Made by a program: the position numbers and the translations under genes. This document shows, one piece after another, positions 11,087 to 21,693 of a stretch of 64,000 bases of DNA (position 1 is its first letter; each line of letters starts with the position of its first letter). The DNA is from Nothophaeocryptopus gaeumannii (taxonomy: Eukaryota > Ascomycota > Dothideomycetes > Mycosphaerellales > Mycosphaerellaceae): NCBI GenBank assembly GCA_031771865.1, contig JASISA010000027.1:2976001-3040000 (forward strand). Reading direction: 5' to 3'. The notes beneath the pieces are model-generated. The model was not told the DNA's origin and made no database searches. It was given only the letters and a program-made list of their open reading frames with translations.

Positions 11087-11401
11087 AAGGAGAGGCCGGA
11101 GGAGCGACGTCTACTGCAGGATCCGTTTGCAGAGAACACCCTTCTGGACAATGCGATTCCAACTGGGTTTAAACCATTCCTCAGAAAGCTCACGTTAGAA
11201 GAGGAGCGTTACATGAAGTTAGGCATCCGGACTCGCCGTGCGACTGAGGTTGGCGAAATTGAGGAAAAATTTGTCTTTGACTTGAGCGATGAGTACAATG
11301 AGGCCATCGAGAATTATCACAAGAAGGTCATCATCGCGATTGAGTGGAGCAGAAACGTCGCGAGACAGAAAAGCTGGAATCCATGGGGATGGGCACACTA
11401 G
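11087..11401 (+). pseudogene. In-frame coding continuation after the amber stop of the MYND gene
   Basis: Immediately after TAG 11084-11086 the same frame stays open for 104 codons to a TAG at 11399. It reads as ordinary protein: a charged start (KERPEERRLLQDPF), then GFKPFLRKLTLEEERYMKLG, a helical EEKFVFDLSDEYNEAIENYH segment, and NPWGWAH at the end. It has no plausible start of its own near the beginning. The simplest reading is that it is the C-terminus of the MYND protein, cut off by a CAG-to-TAG change or reached by readthrough. A GTACAT donor at about 10948 paired with the CTAG at 11086 could splice it in, but would delete the chromo-like segment. Confidence 0.5.
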
Positions 11402-12240
11402 GCTGTTTGAGGGATGATGTTACGTTCCGTGTGGCAAGAGTCAGTCGAGGCTTTGACCCTCCCATTCGCTATCGACGAACAAGGCATTTACAACAGATGA
11501 GGCTTGTTGTATTATTTCTTCCGAACAACATACGGTTGTGGCGGCAACTACTACCGTTGCTCGGGAAGTGTTACAGAATCGTCAACTACATCATTTAGAG
11601 TCAAGCCGAGCCACTTTGCAACCAACTCGTACCACAGGGTCAAACAATTATGATGACAAGTGACCAACCCAGCTATTGGAATCCTGAACTATAATTGATT
11701 TACCTTTCGAAGCATATCCTAAGCTCAAGCCAAACCAGGTTAAAGGCTGTGACAAGAATGTGACCAACTTGCGCCCAACGGTGGCGAGCAATGCTGGTCC
11801 TTGGATGCCCTTGGACGAAACTGTCAGCTTGGAAGGAGGCGAACTGCATGTCACTTGTTTGCGGCCTCGTTTTACAAGAAGATTGACTGAGGTGTGTAAT
11901 CATTGGGGCCGAATGAGCCTTTTGAAGTATTCGGACAAGTACCAAATATTGCTTGGTATTATCATTATTGTATTTGAGAGTCTTAGCATTAGTACTTTTG
12001 GTTGCAAGTATCATCAACTCATTACTCCAATCCATCTGTTGATACCGTCCACTGCCATTTATCCAGAGGAGCTTTTTGTCTATCCCGTTATTCCCCCAAC
12101 ACCTTCTTCACCCGAACAATCCATGACAATCCTTCCAACAGGCCAAGTTCTACATATGTGAGAGATTTTGGTTCAGTCTAGAGGTGGCGCTTTTCAACTT
12201 CAGATCGTTTGCTCGACCGGGAGTCAACAAGAGACGACCC
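11402..12240. other. Intergenic region between convergent genes
   Basis: No gene supported. The sequence is relatively AT-rich (for example 11930-12010, with TTGGTATTATCATTATTG) and contains only short frames without coding character. It holds the 3' flanks of the MYND gene and of the minus-strand Arg-rich gene. Confidence 0.4.
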
Positions 12241-12980
12241 TTAGTACTTCCTCGTTCCATGTCGTCGATGAGATTTATGCCGCTCGCCTGGATACGGCGG
12301 CGGTGGCAATTGCGTGCCAGCTTCCGCAATGGTCGTTTGGTTTTCTCTTTCTCGAAAACCCCGCCGAGGGCATGATAAATCCCCACTATCGTCTCGGTCG
12401 TACTTGGGTCTTTCAGGAGGCAACGTCGAGTTTCCCCAGTGCTGTCGATACAATCGCCTCGAAGTATCCTTGGCAGATTCATTGATGGCGATTGGTGGCG
12501 CTCTGGCGTCGTAAGACTTCGGCCGCTCTGGAACCAGAGCACGTCGATGTCTAGGCGGCGGGCTCTCATCGAAGAATCGCACATCCTTTCGCGGAGAGTG
12601 TTGAGGTGATCGATCCCGCCGACGTGATGTCCTTTCACGAGGCGGACGTTGACTGTCGTCGGAAATTCGTAGCTTGCCCATATCTGGCAGTGGTCAGCAT
12701 TCAAGTCCGACTATGAAGAATGTTGACCGTCGATGGCAAAGTGGCGCGTCGAAACGTACCAGCGACGGGTGGAGGAAGAAGGTCGTTGGGATAAATCATC
12801 GAACTCCTCATGGCGTCTAGAGTCCTGCTCGAGTCGCTGTGTCCAAAGATGTGTTTTGGCGCAATGGGTTTCGTAGGGTGGTAGGCGTCAGCGGCAGAGC
12901 AGTGGTCTATATAATCCTCCAAGCATTTGCGGTAGATGGCGGGCATTGCAGATATTTGGCTGGAAAAACTCTCCAGATTC
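12241..12980 (-). CDS. Arg/Pro-rich protein, 3' exons (5' end unresolved)
   Basis: Two spliced exons are supported: 12980..12760 and 12683..12241 (76-nt intron 12684..12759, GTACGT and CCAG ends). The join reads LLPPPVA, D, MGKLRISDDSQ in frame, ending TAA at 12241. The first exon begins after a CCTAG acceptor and encodes a helical segment (NLESFSSQISAMPAIYRKCL, EDYIDHCSAADAYHP). The second is Arg/Ser/Pro-rich (RERTSRRRDRSPQHSPRK, RPKSYDARAPP), resembling SR-type or otherwise disordered nuclear tails. An upstream exon must lie in 13000-13450 and end in phase 2. One candidate starts at ATG 13441 (MSLYEMLKRERLLLCEGERW) and another stretch reads SSNSNRNKQNPPYYQRLA, but I could not find donors that join them. 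Function unknown. Confidence 0.5.
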
Positions 12981-13589
12981 CTAGGTAAAGATCGCAAAGG
13001 GGGACACTGACGCGAGGCGTTGATAGTAGGGAGGGTTCTGCTTGTTTCTGTTGCTGTTTGAGGAACGTCAAGGATGGCTCAAGGGTCTGCTACCGATCAG
13101 GAAGCCATGACATGGGTCGATTACGAAAGTTGGATGAAACAGCAGGAGCAACGCGATGTCATTGGAAAGCAGGCAGATAAGCGCATGCATCCTTGCGAAG
13201 GCACGCCTTGTATGCAGTTCTGGTTGCATGTCAACGGTTGGCGCTTGTCTCATGGTTGCAACCAGGTTGCTGCGAACTGTGCTAGGATTATGGTAGTAGT
13301 CGAGACCCTTCGCAGACTCCGCCTCGATGGAAGAGGACTGGAGTTGGCCGGCATGGAGATCGTGGAATGAGTGGGTTCGGACCATCGTTCGCCCTCACAG
13401 AGTAGCAGTCGTTCTCGTTTCAACATTTCGTAAAGGCTCATACTCGACGCGCGGTCGCTTGCTCCCCGTGGTAGTCTGCTTTTCCGTTTTGCGTTCCCAA
13501 CGCGCGGCCATCCGGAGGCACTGAGTTTGTATTCACTTCGTGTTGGTGTCTTAAATTCGTACCTGTCATGTCCAGTCGAACCTTCGTGT
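12981..13589. other. Unresolved 5' exons of the Arg-rich gene and 3' flank of SEC13
   Basis: Both strands carry short protein-like frames. On the minus strand, 13441..13250 (starting MSLYEMLKRERLLL) and ~13066..12999 look like exons of the gene ending at 12241. On the plus strand an ATG frame at 13074..13370 (98 codons, starting MAQGSATDQEAMTWVDY) overlaps them. Only one strand is likely to be real. I favour the minus strand because its exons continue downstream. Confidence 0.3.
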
Positions 13590-14676
13590 TTACTCGTCAA
13601 TGGTTTTCACGTGTTCCCAGCCGCCTTTCAATTTCTCCTTCCACAAGCTGACCTTGTTATCTCCGCAAGACGCGGCAAGGACGTTGCCAGCCATACTCCA
13701 GCTCACCCGCCAGACCACCACTTCCAAATTCAGCTCCTCGCTCTTCCAGGCGCTCGGGTCTGCAAGATCTGCCCCGGCCGGTAAAGTCCAGATGCGTACA
13801 GTACGGTCTTGCGAGGCACTGGCAATGTAGGATTTTGAGAGAGGTGTAGGTGACCATGCAACGTCCCTCACCCAGTCCTGATGACCTTGCAGGGTGCAGA
13901 TGTTGTCATAGGTCTGAGTCGCAGTATTGAATGACCAAATCTTGACCAAGTTATCCGAGCCACCAGAAACAAAGCGGCGTACTGGGGCAGGGTTTTGGCC
14001 AGGTGGTTGCGCGGTGGTGAGTTGACCTGGCAGAATAGCTGGACTCCAGGAGATGGAGTTCACGCCTAGGCCGTGGGCGGGAAAGATGGCGTGAGAGAAG
14101 GCGTTGTTCTCGAATGTCAAGACGCTCACGTTGCCATCACTGCTGGCAGCGGCGAGATGGCAGCCGGTCTCGGGAGGGGACCATGCCACCAGATTGACGG
14201 ACGCGGTGTGGTGTGTGAACTCATAGATGCGCTGCCACTGGCTATTCTGTTCCCTCCAGATCAAGATGCGGCCGTCGTAGGAACACGAGGCGAGGATGGT
14301 GCCATATTTGGGATGCGCCCAAGCTACTCCCCAGACGGCGCCCTCGTGGCCGCGGAGCGTCTCGGTCAGGCGGTGTTGGTCGCCATCGATGTCAAAGATC
14401 TTGATGGTCTTGTCGGAGGAGCAGGTCGCCAGTCGCCGGCCATAGTAGTCGAGTACAGCATCGTGCTGAAATGGGGAAGAGGCATCGGGTCAGCCAGGTT
14501 GCCATGGCGAGCAGATCGAGATGGCGGCGCAGGAGCGGAGGAGGGAGGGGGTGGGAGGAGCGCAGAGGGAGACACGTACAATCATATCATCGTGGCCGGA
14601 GCTGGAGATAACATGGGCCTACATGGTCAGTCGTATTCTACGAGGTGGGAGGGCGTGGCTCTTCGCGGCCTACCAT
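13590..14676 (-). CDS. SEC13: COPII coat and nuclear pore protein Sec13 (WD40)
   Basis: A 305-residue six-bladed WD40 protein. It pairs with Sec31 in the COPII outer coat at ER exit sites and with Nup145C/Nup85 in the nuclear pore. Exons: 14676..14674 (only the ATG), 14618..14580 and 14465..13590. Introns are 55 nt (GTAGGC/GTAG) and 114 nt (GTACGT/TTTCAG). Splicing gives MAHVISSSGHDDMI joined to HDAVLDYYGRRLATCSSDKT, which is the signature Sec13 N-terminus. Later repeats include GHEGAVWGVAWAHPKYG, SGGSDNLVKIW, GHQDWVRDVAWSP and SASQDRTVRIW. The length fits the family. The first coding exon is a bare start codon, so start assignment depends on the splice. It shares a 0.55-kb divergent promoter with the DUF1741 gene. 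Confidence 0.95.
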
Positions 14677-15229
14677 GTTTGCAGTTGCGGGCGACGGACT
14701 GTCAGAGCCCAGTCGCGTAGGTATGAGAAGTGTTAGGTATAGAGAACCTTGTATGTTCCTGTGTACAGCTTGCCGAACAATCCTGACGCCTAAGCTGGTC
14801 TGATGAGCTGATGAGCTGGTCGGAAAGCTGGCCTCTTGGCAGGCTGGCGGTGGAGGGGCGGCGTCGTCGGCGGAGTAGGAGGAGGAGGAGGAGGAGGAGG
14901 AGGTCGTGGTGGTTCTCAAGTTTAGCGACCTTCCCGCTCGAGTTTGCGGCCTTACCCGCTCGAGTTCAGCGACCTCACCCGCTAAACTTTGATGACCTTC
15001 GCCAAAACCTGGGCGACCTCACCCACCTGGACCAGTGGACATGCGTCTGCATGCTCTCTTCAACAAGTAACAAGAACGGAAGCCACAGTGTGTTGTCGTC
15101 CGCAGCACTCACCTGTCATCATCATTCGTGCCGTTCAAGTTGACGGCGGCGGCGACTCGGCGCGTCTGACCGTTCATTGCCATTGCCATCGTCGGTGGAC
15201 CGAAGTCCAATGCGAAGCCAATCGGCCTG
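14677..15229. promoter_or_regulatory. Divergent promoter between SEC13 and the DUF1741 gene
   Basis: No gene. The stretch holds a GGAGGA purine run at 14876-14905 (about eight AGG/GAG units), and an imperfect repeat of CCCGCTCGAGTT(T/C) with AGCGACCT at about 14930-14985 (three copies of a GACCTnnCCGCT-like unit). These are the only ordered elements seen and may be binding sites or simple repeats. Confidence 0.4.
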
Positions 15230-17361
15230 ATGGAACTCAATAGTCCGCTCACGCAGCAGACACGGCCGGACGTCTTCGAGCCCAAAGTTGTGGGCTTGTA
15301 CCGACGGCTGTTCAGAGTAGGCTGAACGCGTGGGCCATCGTCAGACCATGCGCTGACTGCCCTGCAGGAAGTCGATGATGAAGAGAAGGATGAGTCCTTC
15401 TGGAACACGTTGTTCCTCCTGAAACCGGACACGACAGCCCTGCAAGACATTCTCGAGAACACCGACGCCGACTTCTTACTTCATCTACAGGTATCAAGAC
15501 TGTCGCGTGCCTGCAATTCCCATCGCTTATGTTCTGTTCGTTAGCACCAACCTCAACAGCTAGTCTTGCAAGCTTTGGCAAGAGTAAAACTACGCGAGAA
15601 GCCTGCAGACGGAAATGCACTTGATGTAAGTCCATCGAGACCTGTTGTAATGGTGCTTCAATTTATGACTTAGACTTTGACAGTGTTTCTCGCCGTAGTG
15701 CTGTCCAAGAGATACACGAACCCCAGCACAGACGTCATTGAGGTACTAGCCGGCCTGGACAACGTGGATTCTGTCTTCTTTGATGTCGTTACGACGTTGG
15801 ATCACACCATCAAGGATGGTCGCGACGGTACATGAGGTCAATATGCATGCTTTGATCGTCCGTGCTGACTCCGACAGATGACATCCGCCAGAAGGCAGTG
15901 CGAACTGCTATTGCCGTGGTTGCGGGCGGCAATCACACAGCACTAGTATCCTACTTCGTGCACCGAGACTTCTTTCCAGCGCTCATGAAGCTTGTTCATC
16001 AGCTTGAGAACCCTTTGCAAGCAGTTGAACCCCTTTTACTTACTGGTCTCCTCGCCAACTATAACAAGTTCGAGATCAACAATCAATATCGGATCCGCTT
16101 CACCGATTTCGTCAATGAGGAGACGATGATCAGGGTGATTCTGAACGTTTCTTGGACAACAGCCGTCCTGAGAGAACGGTATCTTGCGATCTTGGATGAT
16201 ACACCCATTAGCTGGACCATCGGCAACACACTATCCTACGTTGGCCTTGGCGTTCTGGCTGGTACCAGGCCAGCGACTCCGGTCCTAACCGAGGAACAGC
16301 AGAAGGAGGCATTTGCACAACAGTAAGTCGTACACTGTTTCGAGATATCCAAAACGCTGACGAAATTCAGGCCTGGGAACGAGGCTGCCACGCTGCTTAC
16401 GTTATACGACTTCGCGCTGGCGAACAAACTATTCTGCCATCGTTTCGTCTCTCTTCCGGCCGCTGAGAAAGTATCGACACCGCCGTTCAGCACATTTCTC
16501 TCCTTTACGTCGTACTTATACCAGCACGCTTACCGCACTGCACGAGCGACGTCATACGCGTACCTTACGATTCTTATTCTTCGGGTACTCATAGAGGACA
16601 CCGATTTGTCAAAGGTACTTTGCGAGACATCAGCCTCAGTACGGTTGTGTCGGCAACGACCGCCACAGCTGCCAATGATCAAGACTGAAAGGTCATACAT
16701 GGGTACGATAATCGACATTCTGGCCGATGGTATCAACCATAACCTCCGCAAGAGACTGGACATCAACTTCTACCGACAAAATATCATAGTGCTCTCGCGC
16801 ATCATTGCACATCTGATCAAGTCACGAACCAAATTAAAGTATCATTGGTCGGAGCTCTGGCGATCCTTGCTATCCTTTGTGCGCTTTCTGACCACGTATG
16901 CGGACGATCTCAAGATGTTGGCCGGAATCTTAGAGCTAGTGCAAGGGCTGGTCGACTTGCTCACCTGTGCCATGTCCCACAGCGAGACATTTCTCCTAGA
17001 CGGGGCTGCATACGATGACCTCTTCTACAAACTCGTAGAATCTGGCGAATCGCTCACAAAGCTTCGCGACGCGTACCTGCTCGGCAGCTCTGAAGCTAGT
17101 GTACCCATCAACACATTGATCCGAGTCTCTTCACATTATCAGGAGATGATCGAGGCACAGAAAAGCAAAAGCACGCACTTGACCCCCCGAGAGGTGAGCA
17201 AGATCATCAAGCAGGGTTACGAAACTCTTTCGATTGAAACAAAGGAAGGCTTAGACCATGTAGAGCTTTACCGTGAGATTGATCACAAGGTAGAGCTGAA
17301 GAAGATTGCTCGCGCGGCTGTCGCTGATGCTACTCTCGTGGTGTCCTCGTCGCTAGTCTGA
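15230..17361 (+). CDS. Armadillo-like helical protein of the DUF1741/ARMH3 family
   Basis: Six exons, 15230..15316, 15368..15490, 15545..15625, 15674..15827, 15878..16322 and 16371..17361, all joined in phase with GT..AG introns of 48-54 nt, encode 626 residues. The protein is all-helical, with conserved fungal stretches such as RPDVFEPKVVGLYRRLF, VFLAVVLSKRYTNPSTDVI, LEPLLLTGLLANYNKFE-like text and NQYRIRFTDFVNE, and a C-terminal SIETKEGLDHVELYREIDHK. The vertebrate member ARMH3/C10orf76 works at the Golgi with GBF1 and PI4KB to support PI4P synthesis; a Golgi role here is by family analogy. It is somewhat short for the family. The ATG at 15230 gives MELNSPLTQQTRPDVFEPKV, the expected start of the conserved region. 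Confidence 0.88.
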
Positions 17362-17463
17362 ATTAAATGCCAGGTTGAGCTGTCACACTCGACAGACTTT
17401 CCAGTGTCAAGTTCCAACACCAGTGAGCGTGGCGCAATGACCTGTATGCTGCCACTGCAGGCG

Positions 17464-18345
17464 CTAATCCTCTCTTGGCATCGTCAAGGTGTCTAATGCA
17501 TCGTCTAGAATATCGTATGCCCACTGAACGCAGTTGGTCATGTTCCTCTGGGCGTGTTCTGGCACGGCTTCGATGTTCAGCGTTATCAATAGCTGTGCAT
17601 CATATTCGCCTTCCACGTTACCATCCTTAAATAGGAATGCATGGTCTTTCGCGTAGTTTGGCCACTGTTGTCAACGACCATTAGCCAATGTCTCAAGCAT
17701 GGGGTTTCAGCAGAGCTTACAACGACTTTGTCTACGTATCCAGGAGCTTTGTAATGTCAGCAAGTAATGTTCACGGAGTTATTCGATATTGGTTCCTCGG
17801 TTTGACTTACGGTCTTCCCAAAAGCCTTCCAAAGTTACGTATCCACTTCTTGCCTCGCGCCTTGACTTTGCGGTCTTGTAATCCGTTCGAAGCAACAGTT
17901 TCACGTCAAAAAGGTCTCGTATGGCTTTCATCTCTTCTGAGAATAACAGAAATCCGTCGATTATTGCAATTGGGGGCGCATCTGCGAACATCCATTTGCT
18001 GGCTTTCCACTTCAAATCATCGATCAATGCTCGGTCCACATCCACTTCTCCAATGGAATTTTGATCCTCCTTTGAGGTGAAGTCTGGCGGCGACATGCCG
18101 TTGCGTCTGATGTAGGCCAGGGCGCTCTCAAGGGCGGGTAGGTCAATGGATTCGAGACAATCCCAATCTGCGACGCCATCTTCGTTCTTGGGAATGTTGG
18201 CGTCGGTTTTGTAAAAGTCGTCTTCGTGTAAGATGAAAACTCTTGGGAAAATGTCTCTCAGGATCCGGGCGAGTGTGGTTTTCCCTGAGGATGAGACGCC
18301 TGAGATGCCGATGAGCAGCGCCTTGTTCTCTATTTTTGCAGACAT
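17464..18345 (-). CDS. NRK1: Nicotinamide riboside kinase
   Basis: Predicted 253-residue kinase. It phosphorylates nicotinamide riboside to NMN in the salvage route to NAD. Exons: 18345..17811, 17746..17721 (a 26-nt microexon) and 17664..17464, with introns of 64 and 56 nt. The P-loop is GISGVSSSGKTTLARIL at residues ~13-29. FILHEDDFYKTD and WDCLESIDLP (substrate-site acidic residues) follow, then IAIIDGFLLF. The splice joins FWED to PPGYVDKVVWPNYAKDHAFL, where the family has its conserved DPPGYxxxxVWP segment; without the microexon that motif is lost. The stop is TAG at 17464. It is convergent with the DUF1741 gene (stops ~100 bp apart) and divergent from the KH gene. Confidence 0.93.
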
Positions 18346-18888
18346 GGCGATCTGATCATGCTACAGTAAAGTGTTGAGGTGAGCTGTGGGTAGTAGAGCC
18401 TTGAGTATGTCCTCGCGAAGTCATGAATCATCTGTCGGGTCTTTCATCATGTGCTGCTTCGTGTGACTTGAGTAGGTGAATGTCTGGCTGGATGTCATGT
18501 GAAGTCTGTTACGGCAGCCGCAGGCGCGCTGATTGGCTGTCGCAAGCGGAAGACCCACTTCACGACCTCCTGCTTGCAACGCGCATCTGAACCTGAATCT
18601 GAATCTGAATTTGCGGTTGAATCTGCGTCTGAACCTTTCTCTTACCAAACTCAGTGTGATTGCGCTTGCCACTGCCACTGGACTTCCATTGCTCTCCGTT
18701 TCCTCCACTCCGCTCCGCCCCGGCTGGCCTACACCTATACCGACACCGACACCGACACCGACATCAACACGCAACGCGGAGCACAACGACGACCATCGAG
18801 TCCTCGCTACCGAACCCCGACCGCCTGCGCCGCGCGACCTCCTCCATCTCACAGCTCATGAGCGGGCTCCACTCGCCTGCCTACCAAC
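18346..18888. promoter_or_regulatory. Divergent promoter NRK1 / KH gene with two hexanucleotide repeats
   Basis: A 543-bp intergenic region. It contains CTGAAT repeats at about 18586-18612 with degenerate continuation to 18632, and four CGACAC units at about 18741-18763. Open frames across it exist because both repeats are multiples of three; they show no other coding character. Confidence 0.5.
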
Positions 18889-20733
18889 ATGGCGCAACCC
18901 GATATTTCGCAGATTCTCGCGGCACTTGGTGCGTAACTCGGTCTCACACGGGCTAACGCGCGCTTTGTACACTGCGGTGACTGACTTCAATCGCAGCCCA
19001 GCAGCAGCCCGCCGGCACACCTCAGGCCGCAGCAACACCGCAGCAAGCGCCGGGCTATCCACCGCCAGGGGCTCTGCTGCCCGGTCAGCCTCCAAGCGCA
19101 CCACCGCAACCAGCGCCTTATCTCCCTCAGCCTACGCACACCGGAAATCTCGATCTCAGCGCCATCAAGCCTGTGAACAGTGGCTCTGTCAGCATTGCCG
19201 ATGCCATAGCAAAAGCGCGCAATATCGCCGAGAATCGTGGAATTCCATCTTATGATCCTCGGCAGCAGTCGGGTACGTTCATTAGCCAAATGATGCCTAC
19301 GTATGCACATACTACGTACTGACTTCATGGTAGCGACGCCTCGCGAAGATCCTCGCTTAGCAGGACGAGGACATCGCCGCTCTCGATCGCGTTCTCGCTC
19401 TCCTCCACGACGCGATGCTTACGGTGGAAATCCATATCGCGATGAGCGGCGTGAGGATCCGCGTCGAGGCGGCTTTCGTCGCTCGCCATCACAGGAGCGC
19501 GGCTTTCGCGGAGCAAAAGATCCACCAATGGGCAATCGTGCCAATGACGGCGAGACAGAGACCATTCGCGTGAAGTCCGGCCTGGTGGGTCTCATTATCG
19601 GCCGCAACGGCGAGAATCTTCGCAAGGTTGAGGCGGAAAGCGGCGCACGCGTCCAGTTCATTCAAGCCAAGGACTCGCACGTTGCCGAGCGTCAATGCAC
19701 CATCTCCGGAAATCTGCGTGCCCGCGAGAGTGCCAAAGCCATGATATATCACACCATCGAGGAGAACGGAGGTACCCCAGCTGCTCAACAAGAAAAGGGT
19801 GCATATCACGCTGGCATGCCAGGACGCGCGAAGGTCAACTTGCCGGCATTGCGGGAAGGGGAGGCCAGCACGCAGATCATGGTTCCTGACAAGACTGTTG
19901 GCTTAATTATTGGCCGGGGCGGTGAGACTATTAAAGATCTACAGGAGCGCAGCGGGTGTCACGTCAATATTGTCGGCGAGAACAAGAGCATCAACGGCTT
20001 GCGACCAGTCAACTTGATTGGCAGTGAACGCGCGACTGCTCTTGCGAAGGAGCTGATCTTGGAAATTGTCGAGAGCGATAGTCGCGGAAACGGGCCCAAC
20101 GTCGTCAACAGCATTCGCGATCGTGGTTACGAACAATCGCCTGTTCAAGGTCAAAACTACCCCAACAACGGTGGTGGAGGCGGAGGAGGAGGCGGAGTTG
20201 GAGGCCGAGATCATGTTGAAAAGACAATCCGTGTGCCATCTGAAGCAGTCGGCATGATCATTGGCAAGGGTGGCGAGACCATCAAGGACATGCAGCGGAC
20301 CACAGGCTGCAAGATCAATGTCAACCAGCCCAAGCCTCCGGATGTTCATCGCAACATTGACCTCGCGGGTACTTCGCGTTCCATGGAAGAAGCCGAGCGA
20401 ATCATCTGGGAGAAGGTTGAGACAGTTCGCCAACGTGATGCAGCTGCTGGCAGAGGCCAGGGCCAAGGTCAAGGTCGTGATCATGGAGCGTCGCAGTATG
20501 ATGCATACTCACAACAGACAGCACCGCCGCCCGTACCAGGATACGGACAGTTCGCCCCAGCGCCACAGGTTCCGCCGCAAATGCCTGCTTTTCAGATGCC
20601 ACCAATGCAGGCGCAGCAGCCTGCTGAGCAGCAGTCGACCGGTCAAGCGTCGAATGATGCCTATTCAGCGTGGTACGCGCAGTGGTATTCGCAGATGCAG
20701 AATGCACAGCAACAGGCTCCTGGGACGCAGTAA
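18889..20733 (+). CDS. Triple KH-domain RNA-binding protein
   Basis: Exons 18889..18928, 18997..19272 and 19334..20733 encode 571 residues (introns GTGCGT/CGCAG and GTACGT/GTAG, both phase 1). A Gln/Pro-rich N-terminus (AQQQPAGTPQAAATPQ) is followed by an ADAIAKARNIAENRG helix and an RS-type stretch (SRSRSRSPPRR). Three KH domains then follow, with GxxG loops GRNG (195-198), GRGG (299-302) and GKGG (416-419). Each has the usual VGLIIGxxGExIKxLQxxSG core, which binds single-stranded RNA. A nine-glycine linker precedes KH3. The C-terminal tail is Gln/Pro/Tyr-rich (QYDAYSQQTAPPP; WYAQWYSQMQ), like the tails of FUBP/KSRP-type proteins, where such WYxQWY motifs recur. A role in mRNA or splicing control is inferred from the domains. 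Confidence 0.9.
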
Positions 20734-21693
20734 GCTTTGAGCGAAGTGCTGAACGTACCGTGACGATTGAGATGATCCCTGTGACCCGGATTGACCGCGC
20801 CACTTGGTGCCTCCATATTCTCGGCGGGTGACTTTCTCTACTTCGATGATGTGGCCACTGTGGTAACGCTTGCTTTTGACCATCCGTTATGAGGTCAACA
20901 TTGGCGTCGCCAATTGCATCGACGCTGATCTGCTCGTCCAACATGCTGATACAACCGGCCAAGCAACTTATTGACATGGAGCTGCTGCAAGCTGAGATGA
21001 ATGAGACATCTCGCGCCCGCACTCGCCGCTCCACTCGACACGCAACCCACATCCTGCGTCCTGGTGACAACAAGATGTGCTCTGTGCCGTCTGACACGTT
21101 TTCTCTGGACTCGTTGATTGTCATTTATGGGACCGAGAACTTCATCTGTGTCTTCCAATCTACTTGGTGCAAGCTCTTGGCTGCTCGAACGGAGTCCATA
21201 CATTCCAGGCGATGCTCCTCATTAGAGACTATCGAAGAGGTGTGATGTACGATATTGTCAACTTCTCTCTTGCAGTTCTGTCAGGGGCGGTCAAGTATTG
21301 CTCTGTCCCTCTTCAAATAGTACAAGTGCTTCATCGTATGCCAAATCAAAATAATTGCTTTTGCACACACCACCTTGCTTGTTGTGAGCGATCGCGCCTC
21401 GGTCGACCAGAGTGATGACGCGTCGGGATTCAACTTCTGTGCGATCTGACCATTCTTCCGGTACGAGGTGCTCACAAGGGCATGTATACGGAATAGGAGA
21501 TAGGCTGCAATGGCAGCGAAGCGTTCAGGACCATGCAACAGAAATATCTTCGCATCGCCACTCATGAAATGTGACTGCTATTATACAATCTTGAAAGCAC
21601 GAATGCATTCCATCAATTCTAGATCTGGGTATCTCAGTCGCAAATTTCCAGACGCCATGCCACCCCAATTCCATCGCTTTTTAATTCTGTCAA
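20734..21693. other. Intergenic region between convergent genes
   Basis: The stretch holds the 3' flanks of the KH gene and the sphingoid base kinase. Frames up to ~120 codons exist but lack coding character and consistent splicing. Nothing else was recognised. Confidence 0.45.

Noticed and set aside
13074..13370. Plus-strand 98-codon ATG frame opposite SEC13's downstream region
   Set aside because: It overlaps minus-strand segments that look like exons of the Arg-rich gene, and has no domain, splice continuation or clear promoter.
18533..19255. Long plus-strand frame across the KH gene's first exons
   Set aside because: It is out of frame with the KH domains and crosses both hexanucleotide repeats. 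The spliced frame giving MAQPDISQILAAL is the real one.
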